64,000 bases of DNA from Labrenzia sp. THAF82 (GTDB lineage: Bacteria > Pseudomonadota > Alphaproteobacteria > Rhizobiales > Stappiaceae): the NCBI RefSeq assembly GCF_009363435.1, contig NZ_CP045354.1, positions 2,570,501 through 2,634,500 on the forward strand. The letters run 5' to 3'. Numbering within the stretch: position 1 is the first letter of the stretch; each line of letters begins with the position of its first letter. Shown here one piece after another: positions 35,965 to 44,669 of the stretch. A program made the position numbers and the translations under genes. The notes beneath the pieces are model-generated. The model ran no database searches. It saw nothing but the letters and a program-made list of their open reading frames with translations, and had not been told where the DNA came from.

Positions 35965-36276
35965 TCAGGCGAGCTTCATTGTTACGATGCCCGCGACAAT
36001 CAGAAGTGCAGCAATCAAGCGCTGAGCGGTTACTGTTTCGCCAAGAAACCAGATTCCGACCACAAAGGCGCCAACGGCACCAATCCCGGTCCAGATCATG
36101 TAGCTGGTCCCAAGCGGAAGGCTGCGCATCGAAAGCGAAAGAAGACCGAACGAGGCGACCATGGCACCAAGCATGATCAGTGTTGGTGTCAGACGCGTGA
36201 ACCCCTGCGATTCCTTCATCGCGAACGCCCAGACAATTTCAAGGAAGCCTGCGGCGAGCAAAAAAAACCAAGCCAT
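35965..36276 (-). CDS. gdx: SMR family guanidinium exporter-type protein (Gdx/SugE)
   Basis: Gdx proteins export guanidinium in exchange for protons. The 103-residue product has four helices, the essential Glu 13 in AAGFLEIVWAF with the Gdx-typical Trp 16, GFTRLTPT after helix 1, and LPLGTSYMIWTGIGAVGAF in helix 3. These features match SugE/Gdx more than EmrE-type drug exporters. The ATG at 36276 has GGGAG upstream; longer readings run through the leader. The leader carries a two-hairpin guanidine-II riboswitch, which independently supports the guanidinium role. Confidence 0.9.
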   Translation of the reverse strand: MAWFFLLAAGFLEIVWAFAMKESQGFTRLTPTLIMLGAMVASFGLLSLSMRSLPLGTSYMIWTGIGAVGAFVVGIWFLGETVTAQRLIAALLIVAGIVTMKLA

Positions 36277-36290
36277 GGATTTTCTCCCAG

Positions 36291-36336
36291 CCGGGCCGTC
36301 CCGTTGATTTGATGAAAGTTGGAGGTCGTCCTCCGG
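36291..36336 (-). ncRNA. Guanidine-II (mini-ykkC) riboswitch
   Basis: On the minus strand, two stem-loops with ACGR tetraloops occur in tandem. The first is GGAGG-ACGA-CCTCC (36334-36321), the second CGGG-ACGG-CCCG (36303-36292), separated by 17 nt. The second ends 15 nt from the start codon, just before the GGGAG ribosome site of the gdx gene. Paired hairpins with ACGR loops next to a Shine-Dalgarno sequence are the definition of mini-ykkC, which binds guanidinium and exposes the ribosome site. Confidence 0.88.
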
Positions 36337-36406
36337 CTGATCAGATGGGGTGCCGGCTTGCCGGTTCAAATGAAATTTCCTTCATGTTGAAAAGCACTTT
36401 AAGGCG

Positions 36407-36952
36407 TTAAAGCGGAATGCCGCTGATATGTGCCACAAGTTCAAGACTGTTTCTGACGCCGAGTTTTTTCATCAGCCGGGCTCTGTGAATATCGACCGTC
36501 CGCGGCGAAATCTCCAGAACACGGGCAATTTCCTTGGATGTCTTTCCTTCAACCATGAGAGTTGCTACCTGCCGCTCCCGCAAGCTCATATCGGTTATCG
36601 GCCTGTCTTCGGAAATATCGGCAAAGGACCAGACTGCTCGCGCGAAAGGTGCCGAGGGGTCCAGCGATTGGCCGCGAACACGGCACCAGAACAACAGACC
36701 ATCTTGTCTGCGCATAATGCGCTCGTCCCGGTACCGACCGGTTCCCAACATTTTCTGGGCACCAATCTGGCCGATGCGGGCAAATTCCTCGGAAGAGGGG
36801 TAAAGGATCGACAAGGAGGCGTCTGTCAGTTCGACGCGGGAATAGCCAAACATTTCGGCAAAAAGGGTGTTGCACTTCTTTATGCATCGGTTCTCTGAGT
36901 AAATCAGCCCGACTGGTGCGTGTTCAAAGGCGATTGTCTCGCTGTCTTCCAT
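36407..36952 (-). CDS. PAS domain - LuxR-type transcriptional regulator
   Basis: The 181-residue product has an N-terminal PAS domain (about residues 5-120: IAFEHAPVGLIYSENRCIKK, then MFGYSRVEL) and a C-terminal LuxR/FixJ helix-turn-helix (SLRERQVATLMVEGKTSKEI, then SPRTVDIHRARLMKKLGVRN). It lacks a receiver domain, so the PAS domain is the likely sensor. I chose ATG 36952; in-frame sequence further upstream (to 37264) overlaps the divergent ligase gene. It probably controls the ligase/SDR pair. Confidence 0.88.
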   Translation of the reverse strand: MEDSETIAFEHAPVGLIYSENRCIKKCNTLFAEMFGYSRVELTDASLSILYPSSEEFARIGQIGAQKMLGTGRYRDERIMRRQDGLLFWCRVRGQSLDPSAPFARAVWSFADISEDRPITDMSLRERQVATLMVEGKTSKEIARVLEISPRTVDIHRARLMKKLGVRNSLELVAHISGIPL

Positions 36953-37032
36953 TTTTATCCCGTTAGGTAAAATAACGTAATTCCCCGAAAGACCTGGCAA
37001 TAGTATCTGAGAGGACGAATTTGGAGGCAAGA

Positions 37033-38562
37033 ATGAACCCGGCAGAGTGGCTTTATAGAAGCGCGGCGAAAATGCCCGATGCTCCTGCTCTCCATAGTGG
37101 CACCACATGCACGGCCAGCTATGGCGAGTTCGCCAATCGAGCGGGCTCCATCGCCTTGGCCTTGTCCGATGAAGGCGTTGGCAAGGGGGATCGCGTAGCG
37201 TTTTATTGCGCCAACCGGACCGAGTATCTGGAAGCACTCTATGGCACATGGTGGATCGGGGCATCGGTTGTACCGATAAACGCGAAATTGCATGTCAAGG
37301 AAGCTGCCTGGATGATTGAAAACTCCGGCACGGCTCTTGTTTTTTCGGATGATAAATCCGTCATGCATCTCTCACCTCTCGTCGATGCAGGCGTGCGTGT
37401 AGTCAGTCTTACTGGTGACGCATTTGGCGCAATGCGCGGCACCCAATCGGACACTGTCCCGGTTGCAATGCAAAAGGATGAGCTTGCCTGGCTGTTTTAT
37501 ACATCCGGAACGACCGGCAAGCCCAAGGGCGTCATGATTACTTGCGGAAATATCCTCTCCATGACGCTGACTTACTTTTCGGACGTGGATGAAGTCAAAA
37601 CACAGGATGCCATCCTATATGCAGCTCCGATGAGCCATGGGGCTGGCCTCTACAATTTCATGCATGTTCTGAAAGGTGCGCGGCATGTTGTGCCTGAAAG
37701 CGGTGGTTTCGATGCCGCGGAAGTTCTGACAATTGCTCCTTTGATCGGTTCTGTTTCGATGTTCGCGGCCCCGACGATGGTCCGAAGGCTTGTCGATGAA
37801 GCCAAGGCAAAGGACCTGTCCGGAAGAGGGCTCAGGACCGTCGTTTATGCCGGTGGACCGATGTACGAGGCGGACATTCTGGAAGCTGTCGATCAAATGG
37901 GGCCTCGCTTCGTTCAAATTTACGGTCAGGGAGAATGCCCTATGGGCATTTCGGCGCTGCCACGTGAAGAGGTTTCCGATCGTGACCATCCGCGTTGGCG
38001 AGATCGTTTGAATTCAGTCGGCACTGCGCAGTCCGCTGTCCTTGTTGCGATTGTCGACGAGGCGGGCAACGAACGTCCACGCGGCGAGGTGGGGGAAATT
38101 GTGGTCAAGGGACCCACTGTCATGAAGGGATATTGGAAAAACCCGGATGCAACCTCAAAGACACTTCGAGACGGCTGGCTGTGGACGGGAGATCTCGGGC
38201 GCATGGATGACGCCGGTTATGTGACCCTACAGGATCGGTCCAAGGACGTTATCATTTCCGGGGGAGCCAATATCTACCCACGTGAAGTGGAAGAGGTGCT
38301 GCTGAGCCATGATGCCGTGCGTGAAGTCGCGGTTGTTGGCCGGACGGACCTGGAATGGGGTGAAACCGTGGTTGCCTTCGTTGTTTGCGACGAAAACCGG
38401 ACCGTCACGACACAAGTACTGGATTTACATTGTCTAGATCAGATTGCACGGTTCAAACGGCCAAAAGAGTATCTGTTCGTTTCTGAACTGCCGAAGAACA
38501 ATTATGGAAAGGTCCTGAAGACGGAGCTGCGGGACAGAGTGAACAAGGAGGTACGGACATGA
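37033..38562 (+). CDS. AMP-dependent acyl-CoA synthetase/ligase
   Basis: It activates a carboxylic acid to its acyl-CoA through an acyl-AMP. The 509-residue ANL enzyme has the ATP loop LAWLFYTSGTTGKPKGVMIT, adenine motif YGQGE, the hinge WLWTGDLGRMDDAGYVTLQD, DRSKDVIISGGANIYPREVE, and the C-terminal catalytic Lys in NNYGKVLK. The ATG at 37033 has GGAGG upstream; a TTG at 37021 is less likely. Its stop overlaps the start of the SDR gene (ATGA). The acid is unknown; the paired dehydrogenase suggests catabolism of a hydroxy acid. Confidence 0.9.
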   Translation: MNPAEWLYRSAAKMPDAPALHSGTTCTASYGEFANRAGSIALALSDEGVGKGDRVAFYCANRTEYLEALYGTWWIGASVVPINAKLHVKEAAWMIENSGTALVFSDDKSVMHLSPLVDAGVRVVSLTGDAFGAMRGTQSDTVPVAMQKDELAWLFYTSGTTGKPKGVMITCGNILSMTLTYFSDVDEVKTQDAILYAAPMSHGAGLYNFMHVLKGARHVVPESGGFDAAEVLTIAPLIGSVSMFAAPTMVRRLVDEAKAKDLSGRGLRTVVYAGGPMYEADILEAVDQMGPRFVQIYGQGECPMGISALPREEVSDRDHPRWRDRLNSVGTAQSAVLVAIVDEAGNERPRGEVGEIVVKGPTVMKGYWKNPDATSKTLRDGWLWTGDLGRMDDAGYVTLQDRSKDVIISGGANIYPREVEEVLLSHDAVREVAVVGRTDLEWGETVVAFVVCDENRTVTTQVLDLHCLDQIARFKRPKEYLFVSELPKNNYGKVLKTELRDRVNKEVRT

Positions 38563-39362
38563 GCGAACTGACCGGGAAAACTGCGCTCGTCACGGGATCG
38601 GTGCAAGGGATCGGGTTGGCCATTGCCAAGGTACTTGGGCGGGCAGGGGCCCGCGTTGGCGTGCACGGCTTGGCAACGGACGAGCAGGCAAAATCAACCG
38701 TCGACGCCGTGTTGGAAGCCGGTACTCCCGAGGTAAGGTTTTTTGGCGCAGATGTGAAAGATGTGGCCGCGATCGAAACAATGATGGCGGAGGTCACCGA
38801 TTGGGGCGGTCCAGATATTCTGGTCAATAACGCAGGAATTCAAAAGACCGCCAGTCTTGCGGAGGCCGATCCGGCAATCTGGGACGCGATCATCGGCGTC
38901 AATCTTTCAGCAGCTTTCCACACCATGCGTCTGGCTTTACCTGCAATGGCAGCCAAAGGGTACGGCCGGGTAATCAACATCGCATCGGTTCACGGCCTGG
39001 TCGCTTCCGTCAACAAGGCACCATATGTAGCGTCGAAATTCGGTCTGGTGGGAATGAGCAAGGTCGCCGCTCTTGAATACGCGACGGCGGGCCAGAAGGC
39101 GACTGGCGGCGTCACCATCAACTGCATTGCGCCCGGTTGGACGGAAACTGCCATCATCGAGCCCCAAGTGGCGGCCCGTGCCGAACAATTCGGCGGAGAT
39201 CGAGACAAGGGAATTGCAGATCTGCTGGCAGAAAAGCAACCAACCCGACGCACGTCGGACCCTTCTGAAATCGGTGAGCTCGCTCTTTGGCTTTGTAACC
39301 CGATTGCTCACAATGTGACGGGTGCAACGATCCCCGTCGACGGTGGTTGGACGTCGCAATAG
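38559..39362 (+). CDS. SDR family oxidoreductase, 3-hydroxybutyrate dehydrogenase-like
   Basis: The 267-residue product has the SDR nucleotide motif TGSVQGIGLAIA, NNAGIQ, the catalytic Ser in NIASVHG and the YVASK active site. The C-terminal region (CIAPGWTETAIIEPQ, LLAEKQPTRR, IPVDGGWTSQ) follows the pattern of NAD-dependent 3-hydroxybutyrate dehydrogenases. It is translationally coupled to the acyl-CoA ligase. Exact substrate is not certain. Confidence 0.88.
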   Translation: MSELTGKTALVTGSVQGIGLAIAKVLGRAGARVGVHGLATDEQAKSTVDAVLEAGTPEVRFFGADVKDVAAIETMMAEVTDWGGPDILVNNAGIQKTASLAEADPAIWDAIIGVNLSAAFHTMRLALPAMAAKGYGRVINIASVHGLVASVNKAPYVASKFGLVGMSKVAALEYATAGQKATGGVTINCIAPGWTETAIIEPQVAARAEQFGGDRDKGIADLLAEKQPTRRTSDPSEIGELALWLCNPIAHNVTGATIPVDGGWTSQ

Positions 39363-39384
39363 GCTGATCAGCGTAGCGAAAGAC

Positions 39385-40044
39385 TTAAAGAACCACGACC
39401 TTGGTTCCGAGCTCAACGCGATTGTAGAGATCGATGATGTCCTGGTGCCACATACGGATGCAGCCGCTGGACGCATTGGTGCCGATGCTGCTGGGCTGGT
39501 TTGTGCTGTGGATGCGATAAAGAGTGTCTTTATTGCCCTGCCAAAGATAGAGACCCCGTGCACCGATCGGGTTGCTCGGGCCACCTTCCTGCCCGTCCTT
39601 GTATTTCGCCAGGCGCGGTTCGCGCTCGATCATTTCGTCGGGCGGAAACCATTTCGGCCATTTGCGTTTGAAACGGATCACGGCCTCGCCATTCCAGGCA
39701 AATCCGGCACGACCGACGCCAATGCCATAGCGGATGGCACGGCCACCAGGCTGGATGAGGTAAAGGAACTTCCTGTTCGGGTCGACAACGATTGTGCCAG
39801 ATGGGTATTGGGACGGATAAAACACCGATTGGCGCAGATATTTCGGATCGAAATTCTGATATTTGATGCCGGGCAGTGAAAAGCCACCGTCGCGTACAGG
39901 CGCATAAGCGGTCGCATAATCAGGCGTTCCGTCGGAGAGCGGCGTCAGGCCCGCTTGAACTGTAGCGCCCTGTTTACTTTGGCAGGCGGCCAGCAGCAGC
40001 GGAATTCCAGCAACAAAACTCCGTCGGCTCAATTTTATCGCCAT
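39385..40044 (-). CDS. L,D-transpeptidase (YkuD domain) lipoprotein
   Basis: The 219-residue product has a signal of combined type: SRRSFVAGIPLLLAACQS carries a twin-Arg start and a lipobox ending in Cys. The YkuD domain has TIVVDPNRKFLYLIQPGG near its start, GLYLWQGNKDTLYRIHSTN with the conserved His, and the catalytic Cys in SSGCIRMWHQDI. Such enzymes cross-link peptidoglycan or attach outer-membrane proteins to it. Ser replaces His in the usual SHGC motif, which is a common variant in alphaproteobacteria. Confidence 0.92.
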   Translation of the reverse strand: MAIKLSRRSFVAGIPLLLAACQSKQGATVQAGLTPLSDGTPDYATAYAPVRDGGFSLPGIKYQNFDPKYLRQSVFYPSQYPSGTIVVDPNRKFLYLIQPGGRAIRYGIGVGRAGFAWNGEAVIRFKRKWPKWFPPDEMIEREPRLAKYKDGQEGGPSNPIGARGLYLWQGNKDTLYRIHSTNQPSSIGTNASSGCIRMWHQDIIDLYNRVELGTKVVVL

Positions 40045-40230
40045 GCTCGCGTCCTTTCCCGGGGGGCCGCCTCGTAGCGGATATCGGTTGTTGTCACCTT
40101 AAAACAGCTTTGCGGTCCGCAATCTGGATAAACGGAATACTGAAACGGTCCTCGAAAGCAACACAATTATGGTAAATGACCGATTAACGTCGAGTCCTAA
40201 GAGGCTGTTCCAAAATCACAAAAACGCTAT

Positions 40231-40824
40231 TCAGTCCGCCAAAATTCCGGCCAGAAGCTTGCGCGTGGCGGTCTCATAGGCGGTTCTGTCCTCACCTGCT
40301 GCAATGGCGAGTGCCGCACGGTCGAAGGCTGAGGAAAGGAGATCGGCTAGCGGCTCGAGCTCGATGCCTTTCAAGTGTCCGTGCTTTGCGCTGTGCTGCA
40401 GGCCTTCTAAAAGCGTCGCACCGCCGGTCTCCTTGTCGATTTCCGCCATTTCCGCCACGCCGAGAACGGCGGGCCCTTCCAGCAACATGATTTTGGCGCG
40501 ACCAGGAACGGACATTGCGGAAAAATAAGCACTTGCACCGGACATGAAAGCGTCGAGTGGGGATTGTCCGGTATCGGTCTCGGCATCGATTTCGGCCGCG
40601 ATGGCGGCCGCCTCGTGATGGACGAGGGCCCGCATGAGATCCGCCTTGTCCGCAAAGTGATGATAAAGCGCGCCTCTGGTGACGTCCGCAGCCTTCACGA
40701 TTTCCGGTGTTCCGGTTTCAGCATACCCTTTTTCGACGATCAGAGCACGGGCAGCCCTGAGAAGTGCGTTGCGCGTTTCGGCCCGGCGTTCGGCTTGAGT
40801 TCGCCGTGATTTTGCTTCTTGCAT
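40231..40824 (-). CDS. TetR/AcrR family regulator
   Basis: The 197-residue product has the TetR helix-turn-helix: RNALLRAARALIVEKGYAET followed by VTRGALYHHFADKADLMRAL. The C-terminal ligand domain is specific to its subfamily. It is divergent from the VOC gene. Two inverted repeats with TACA/TGTA halves lie in the spacer, one overlapping its own start codon, which points to autorepression. Confidence 0.92.
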   Translation of the reverse strand: MQEAKSRRTQAERRAETRNALLRAARALIVEKGYAETGTPEIVKAADVTRGALYHHFADKADLMRALVHHEAAAIAAEIDAETDTGQSPLDAFMSGASAYFSAMSVPGRAKIMLLEGPAVLGVAEMAEIDKETGGATLLEGLQHSAKHGHLKGIELEPLADLLSSAFDRAALAIAAGEDRTAYETATRKLLAGILAD

Positions 40825-40840
40825 ACATGCAGCCTGTATG
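40822..40840. promoter_or_regulatory. Inverted repeat overlapping the tetR start codon
   Basis: CATACA and TGTATG halves separated by 7 bp. The left half includes the start codon of the TetR gene. The same half-sites recur 14 bp away at 40854-40870. Confidence 0.5.
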
Positions 40841-40853
40841 TTAATTGAATTTT

Positions 40854-40870
40854 ACATACAAACTGTATGT
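40854..40870. promoter_or_regulatory. Candidate TetR operator
   Basis: ACATACA-AAC-TGTATGT is a perfect inverted repeat between the divergent TetR and VOC genes. Size and symmetry fit a TetR-family operator; the neighbouring regulator is the likely ligand. Confidence 0.65.
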
Positions 40871-40973
40871 CTTTTTATTGATGTTGAAAAGGCCACTCCA
40901 ATGATCGTGTTTTCGTCGACGTGACGGCGCATTGGTCAGATTGGCAGCGGATACCAGGCAAGGAGATCGGAAG

Positions 40974-41402
40974 ATGAAGTGCACACAGTATTACCCGGTT
41001 CTGATGACATCGAATGTTGCAGAAACTGCGCGGTTCTATCAGGACAACTTCAAATTCAAGGCGGCGTTCGAAGCCGACTGGTATGTCCATCTGCAATCCG
41101 AGGAAGACGAAAAGGTCAATCTTGCGGTTCTCAATCAGGACCACGAGACAATTCCGAAGGAAGGAAGGGGCAAAGGAGCGGCTGGAATGCTGATAAATTT
41201 TGAAGTGGAAGACGTTGATGCTGTTTATGAAAAAGCCAAGGAAAATGGTTTGCCCATCCTGCAGGTCCTACGCGACGAAGACTTCGGTCAGCGCCACTTC
41301 ATTACCCGTGACCCGAACGGTGTTCTGATTGACGTTATCAAGCCCATACCGCCCAGCCCCGAATTCCTGAAGCAGTTTGCACCTGAAGCTGTGCCTTCAT
41401 GA
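40974..41402 (+). CDS. VOC (glyoxalase/bleomycin-resistance fold) protein
   Basis: The 142-residue product has two beta-alpha-beta-beta-beta modules of the VOC fold: [20 protein letters not shown] at the start and [19 protein letters not shown] in the second, ending [19 protein letters not shown] with a conserved metal-ligand-type Asp/Glu region. The ATG follows AGGAG. Ligand unknown. It is probably repressed by the divergent TetR gene. Confidence 0.85.
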   Translation: MKCTQYYPVLMTSNVAETARFYQDNFKFKAAFEADWYVHLQSEEDEKVNLAVLNQDHETIPKEGRGKGAAGMLINFEVEDVDAVYEKAKENGLPILQVLRDEDFGQRHFITRDPNGVLIDVIKPIPPSPEFLKQFAPEAVPS

Positions 41403-41468
41403 CCGATACGGCACAAACCGGAGTTACCGGTCAATCGCATTGGTTTTGAACCAAAGCCTGGTGACAAG

Positions 41469-41503
41469 AAAGCGGCGTGACCGGGGATCGGTCACGCCGC
41501 TTT
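41469..41503. terminator. Bidirectional terminator between the VOC and lipoprotein genes
   Basis: Arms AAAGCGGCGTGACC and GGTCACGCCGCTTT pair perfectly over 14 bp around a 7-nt loop. The genes on both sides converge here. Confidence 0.85.
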
Positions 41504-41523
41504 GATTAAATTTCCCTTGGCCG

Positions 41524-42018
41524 TCAGGACGAAACGGCAGGACAGGAGCTGTTCTGCTCGGCGCGTGACTTCAAGCCCTGGAGGCTTTGCATCGTGTTCG
41601 GGTCACCGGGCAAAACGAAACTTTGTTCAAGCGCTGTACGCACGTTGTTTATGACTGCAAGATCCTGAACGGCGAGTGTCTGGCAGGGCGTACCGGTAAA
41701 GCGGACCCGAATACGAATGACGCGCTGACCGTTGTCTGACGGTCCAAATTCAGAATCGAGTGCCGGGTTCGGACTGGTCATTGGCCTTTCCAGAACAACC
41801 ATGTTCGGCTGATCCTGAAGCACGACCGTACCCCGTTGCTGTGCGCTGGAGACCAGAGCATTTCGCACGGTGGGTGGGTCGGCGGCAATCGTTACGCTTT
41901 GTGCGCCGGCCGGAACGCTAAGCTGCGGTTGGTCAGGCAAACTCGCACGCTGCGAGGATCCTGACTGGCATGCGGCAAGACTAAGCGCGCATAGGCTGGC
42001 TAAAAGAAGATGTCGCAT
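41524..42018 (-). CDS. Putative small lipoprotein of unknown function
   Basis: The 164-residue product has a lipoprotein signal (LLLASLCALSLAACQSG, lipobox LAAC at about residue 17). The mature part has no family I recognise; it contains VRNALVSSAQQRGTVVLQDQ and a terminal Cys region (FTGTPCQTLAVQD and NSSCPAVSS), so one disulphide is possible. ATG 42018 is preferred, with AGGAC upstream, over ATG 42069, because it places the signal peptide at the N-terminus. Confidence 0.75.
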   Translation of the reverse strand: MRHLLLASLCALSLAACQSGSSQRASLPDQPQLSVPAGAQSVTIAADPPTVRNALVSSAQQRGTVVLQDQPNMVVLERPMTSPNPALDSEFGPSDNGQRVIRIRVRFTGTPCQTLAVQDLAVINNVRTALEQSFVLPGDPNTMQSLQGLKSRAEQNSSCPAVSS

Positions 42019-42200
42019 GTTCAGTCCTGCATTCAATAGAGCAGCCGATGGTCCCGGCTTCGTCATCACCTAAATCAAGTCATCGCTGAACACAATAAAA
42101 CTGCGTGTGAGCAACGGCATTCTTGTTTCAACACTGTGTCACAACACTCCTAACGAAGCCTTGTGGCCGGACATGGGCAAAAATGGCAGTCTTTTGAAAA

Positions 42201-43652
42201 TTAGAAACTGTCACCGGTTTTAAATCCTCCGCTGCCAAAGCTTTTGCCGGTCTTGAAACTTCCCTTGAAGGGATCTCTGCGTTTCGTGCGGCGGCCAAAG
42301 TCACCACCGAAGCCTCCCATGGATTTTGGAAGTCCGGACCCACCTGGAAAGGCAACGCGGCGGCCTCGCGGTTTGCGGCGCTTGTGTGAGCGCTCGGCTC
42401 TCGCCCAGTAATCAGCGCCGGTTATCGCGCCTTTGACCAGCTCACCGAGCAGAACTGTCGTCAGCTTATCGTCGGAAAAAGTGGATTCCCAGCTTCCATA
42501 ACCTTTCGAGCGGAATCGTTTGATGACGTCGGAGAGCTCAGCCCGGCGGCGGCTGATGTCGCGTTGCAGCTCACGGTCCTGCCGGATTTCTCGGGCAACC
42601 TGCTCAATCCTGTCCTTCAGATCCTCAATACGTTGAACAATTTTTTCATCCTCAGGCGAAGGTGTTGCAATTGCTGCCCGCCAGAGGTCATTCAAATCGT
42701 CGGCCTGAAGTGAGACAGACAAGTGTTCTTCGGCCTTTTGAAAATCCGCGTCTTCACCGCTGGAAAACTCGGTCAGTGCAGCGGACAGTGTTTCGATCTG
42801 ACGATCCAGTTTGTCGAGTTGAGCGTCGATCCGGTCAATGTCCTCACTTTGGGTCTCAATCGCCCCGACCAGATCGGTTCCAGCCGCATCCGTCATGGCG
42901 TTGCGGCTCATTTCGGCAAGCTTGGCCTGCTCTTCTACGGCTATATCGGCGCAGTGTTCCGCATGGCGGGCCATGCGTTCAGGTATGCCGGTCAACATTG
43001 CGTAATTGGCGCGCGCGCCGTCAAACTTGATCAGCCCGGCGACCCACCGGTCCAGTGAGCGCACAAGACCCCGGTGGGTATAGTCTGGAGTTCCATAGCC
43101 GCGCTGCCAGAGGTAGATAAACAACGGATCGTCTTCATAGGCCTTGCCCTTTTGCTCACGGTCCGCGTTGGAAGTCTCGGCCTTTGAGGCCGCAGCTTCC
43201 GCGGTCGCCTCTGCGGTTTCTGCTCTTTCGCGCTGGGCAAGATACGCCTTGTCGTTTTCCAGGCGGCCGTCGATGGCTTCCATCAGTTCGTCCATCTGGC
43301 TTTCTGCCGCATCCCGGGCTTCGTCCAGATCCGACCGTTCCTTTTGAAGCTGTCCACGCTCCGCCTCGCAGCTGCGCAACTGATCAGTCAGCACCTTGTA
43401 GTCAGAGTTTCGTTTGTCCAGAAGGCGGCGGGCTTCGCGGGCAGCACTGTCGAGGCGGGTGTTCAGCGCGCCTGCTGCATCTGTGTCCATCCGAAAACGC
43501 GCCAGGTCGCGATAGGCCTCGCTCTGACGTTCTTGCAGGTCTGTCATGGCGCGGGTCGCGCGTTCGATCCGCTTGGTGAGTTCAGCTTCTTCACGGCGCA
43601 AGTCAGCAAGCGATTGCTCGATCGTCCCCAGGGTCTGACGTCCTGTCAGCAT
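42201..43652 (-). CDS. Coiled-coil protein with basic Gly/Phe-rich tail, function unknown
   Basis: The 483-residue soluble protein is dominated by coiled coil (about residues 1-150 and 235-390, with heptad-like runs such as LTKRIERATRAMTDLQERQ). A globular part near 165-230 includes YEDDPLFIYLWQRGYGTPDY, and the region near 390-420 contains KGYGSWESTFSDDKLT. The last 60 residues are basic and rich in Gly, Phe and Lys, with repeats of the form SFKTGKSF and GFKTGDSF. No named family recognised. It is last in the TelA-like/DUF6384 unit, 31 bp after the DUF6384 gene. Confidence 0.8.
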   Translation of the reverse strand: MLTGRQTLGTIEQSLADLRREEAELTKRIERATRAMTDLQERQSEAYRDLARFRMDTDAAGALNTRLDSAAREARRLLDKRNSDYKVLTDQLRSCEAERGQLQKERSDLDEARDAAESQMDELMEAIDGRLENDKAYLAQRERAETAEATAEAAASKAETSNADREQKGKAYEDDPLFIYLWQRGYGTPDYTHRGLVRSLDRWVAGLIKFDGARANYAMLTGIPERMARHAEHCADIAVEEQAKLAEMSRNAMTDAAGTDLVGAIETQSEDIDRIDAQLDKLDRQIETLSAALTEFSSGEDADFQKAEEHLSVSLQADDLNDLWRAAIATPSPEDEKIVQRIEDLKDRIEQVAREIRQDRELQRDISRRRAELSDVIKRFRSKGYGSWESTFSDDKLTTVLLGELVKGAITGADYWARAERSHKRRKPRGRRVAFPGGSGLPKSMGGFGGDFGRRTKRRDPFKGSFKTGKSFGSGGFKTGDSF

Positions 43653-43683
43653 ATGCGTATCCCCATCAAGTTCCGATTGACCG

Positions 43684-44610
43684 CTACCATTGGGTGATTG
43701 CTCCGTCCTGTACGCCGCTGCGCCACTTGATATTCAGTTCACCGCGGCGTTTCTCGCCAAGCTTGCCGTTTTGAACGATGCCGTCTTCCAGCTTGTCCTG
43801 CCGCACGGCATCATAAATATTCTGCGATACCCGCTGTCCCCATTTGTCGACTGAAACCGCTTCGCTGTTTTCTTCAGAAACGATGCTGCGATTGATGATG
43901 TTTCCGTCCGGATCGATCGCTTCAACGACAATGTAGTAGTTTTCGGTCTCCGGATTGGTTTCCGGAATACGGGTGATGCCGGTCGGTACGCCCTGACGCG
44001 AAATGATGCGGACTTCAAAGACTTCCTGCAGATTGGCAGCCAGTTGACGCAAGTCGCTTTCGGCCTTGAAGGCGGCATCGTTTTTGCCATCCGACAGGGC
44101 CAGTCGACCATCCTCAGCTAGACGCGCCGCTTCTGCCTCGATGTCGGCATTTTCGGTCAAGGCATCAACGCGTCCAACCAGTTCCGAATAGGTTTGGGGA
44201 AGCGCATCAATGCGAGCCAACAGATCCGCTTCTGCGCGTTGTTCAGGCAATTTGACCAGGAAATACCAAGCTGCAATGGCAACGACCAGGACTGCAAAGA
44301 CCCCGACCATCCATTTCGACCAGGTACTGCGGGAAATATAAATCATCGCCAGGGTGCGCGAAAACCCAGCAGCCGGAGGTGAATAGACAAAGCGATCGCG
44401 TTTGAGGTCCTCGACACCTTTTTTGAGGATATGGTCTGGAACTTCGATCCCCTGAGCTGCATAGACCTTGCGCAAACGGTCGATCATTGCGGTGTCGCGT
44501 TCATCCGCTTTCAGTTCACGGGCCACCTGACCTTCTTCATGCCGAAGCGTGTCCACCACGTCCATCGCCATCATCAGATCGTCGAGCGGAGCCTCGGATT
44601 TGCCTGCCAT
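43684..44610 (-). CDS. DUF6384 family single-pass membrane protein
   Basis: The 308-residue product has a helical cytoplasmic N-terminus (residues 1-90, containing DRLRKVYAAQGIEVPDHILK), one membrane helix at about 101-120 (MVGVFAVLVVAIAAWYFLVK), and a larger C-terminal domain with coiled-coil and beta segments (RIISRQGVPTGITRIPETNP). It matches the DUF6384 family as I remember it, whose function is unknown. It lies between the TelA-like gene (59 bp upstream) and the coiled-coil gene, and all three are probably one transcript. Confidence 0.78.
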   Translation of the reverse strand: MAGKSEAPLDDLMMAMDVVDTLRHEEGQVARELKADERDTAMIDRLRKVYAAQGIEVPDHILKKGVEDLKRDRFVYSPPAAGFSRTLAMIYISRSTWSKWMVGVFAVLVVAIAAWYFLVKLPEQRAEADLLARIDALPQTYSELVGRVDALTENADIEAEAARLAEDGRLALSDGKNDAAFKAESDLRQLAANLQEVFEVRIISRQGVPTGITRIPETNPETENYYIVVEAIDPDGNIINRSIVSEENSEAVSVDKWGQRVSQNIYDAVRQDKLEDGIVQNGKLGEKRRGELNIKWRSGVQDGAITQW

Positions 44611-44669
44611 ACGATTGGTTCTTCTTGCGTTGGGCAGGCCGTTTGACCGGCCTGCCGATGCCTAGCGTG

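Noticed and set aside
34876..36312. 478-codon plus-strand open frame across the MFS and SMR genes
   Set aside because: It is antisense to two clear membrane-protein genes and the riboswitch. Its product is rich in Arg, Gln, His and Cys without hydrophobic segments or motifs.
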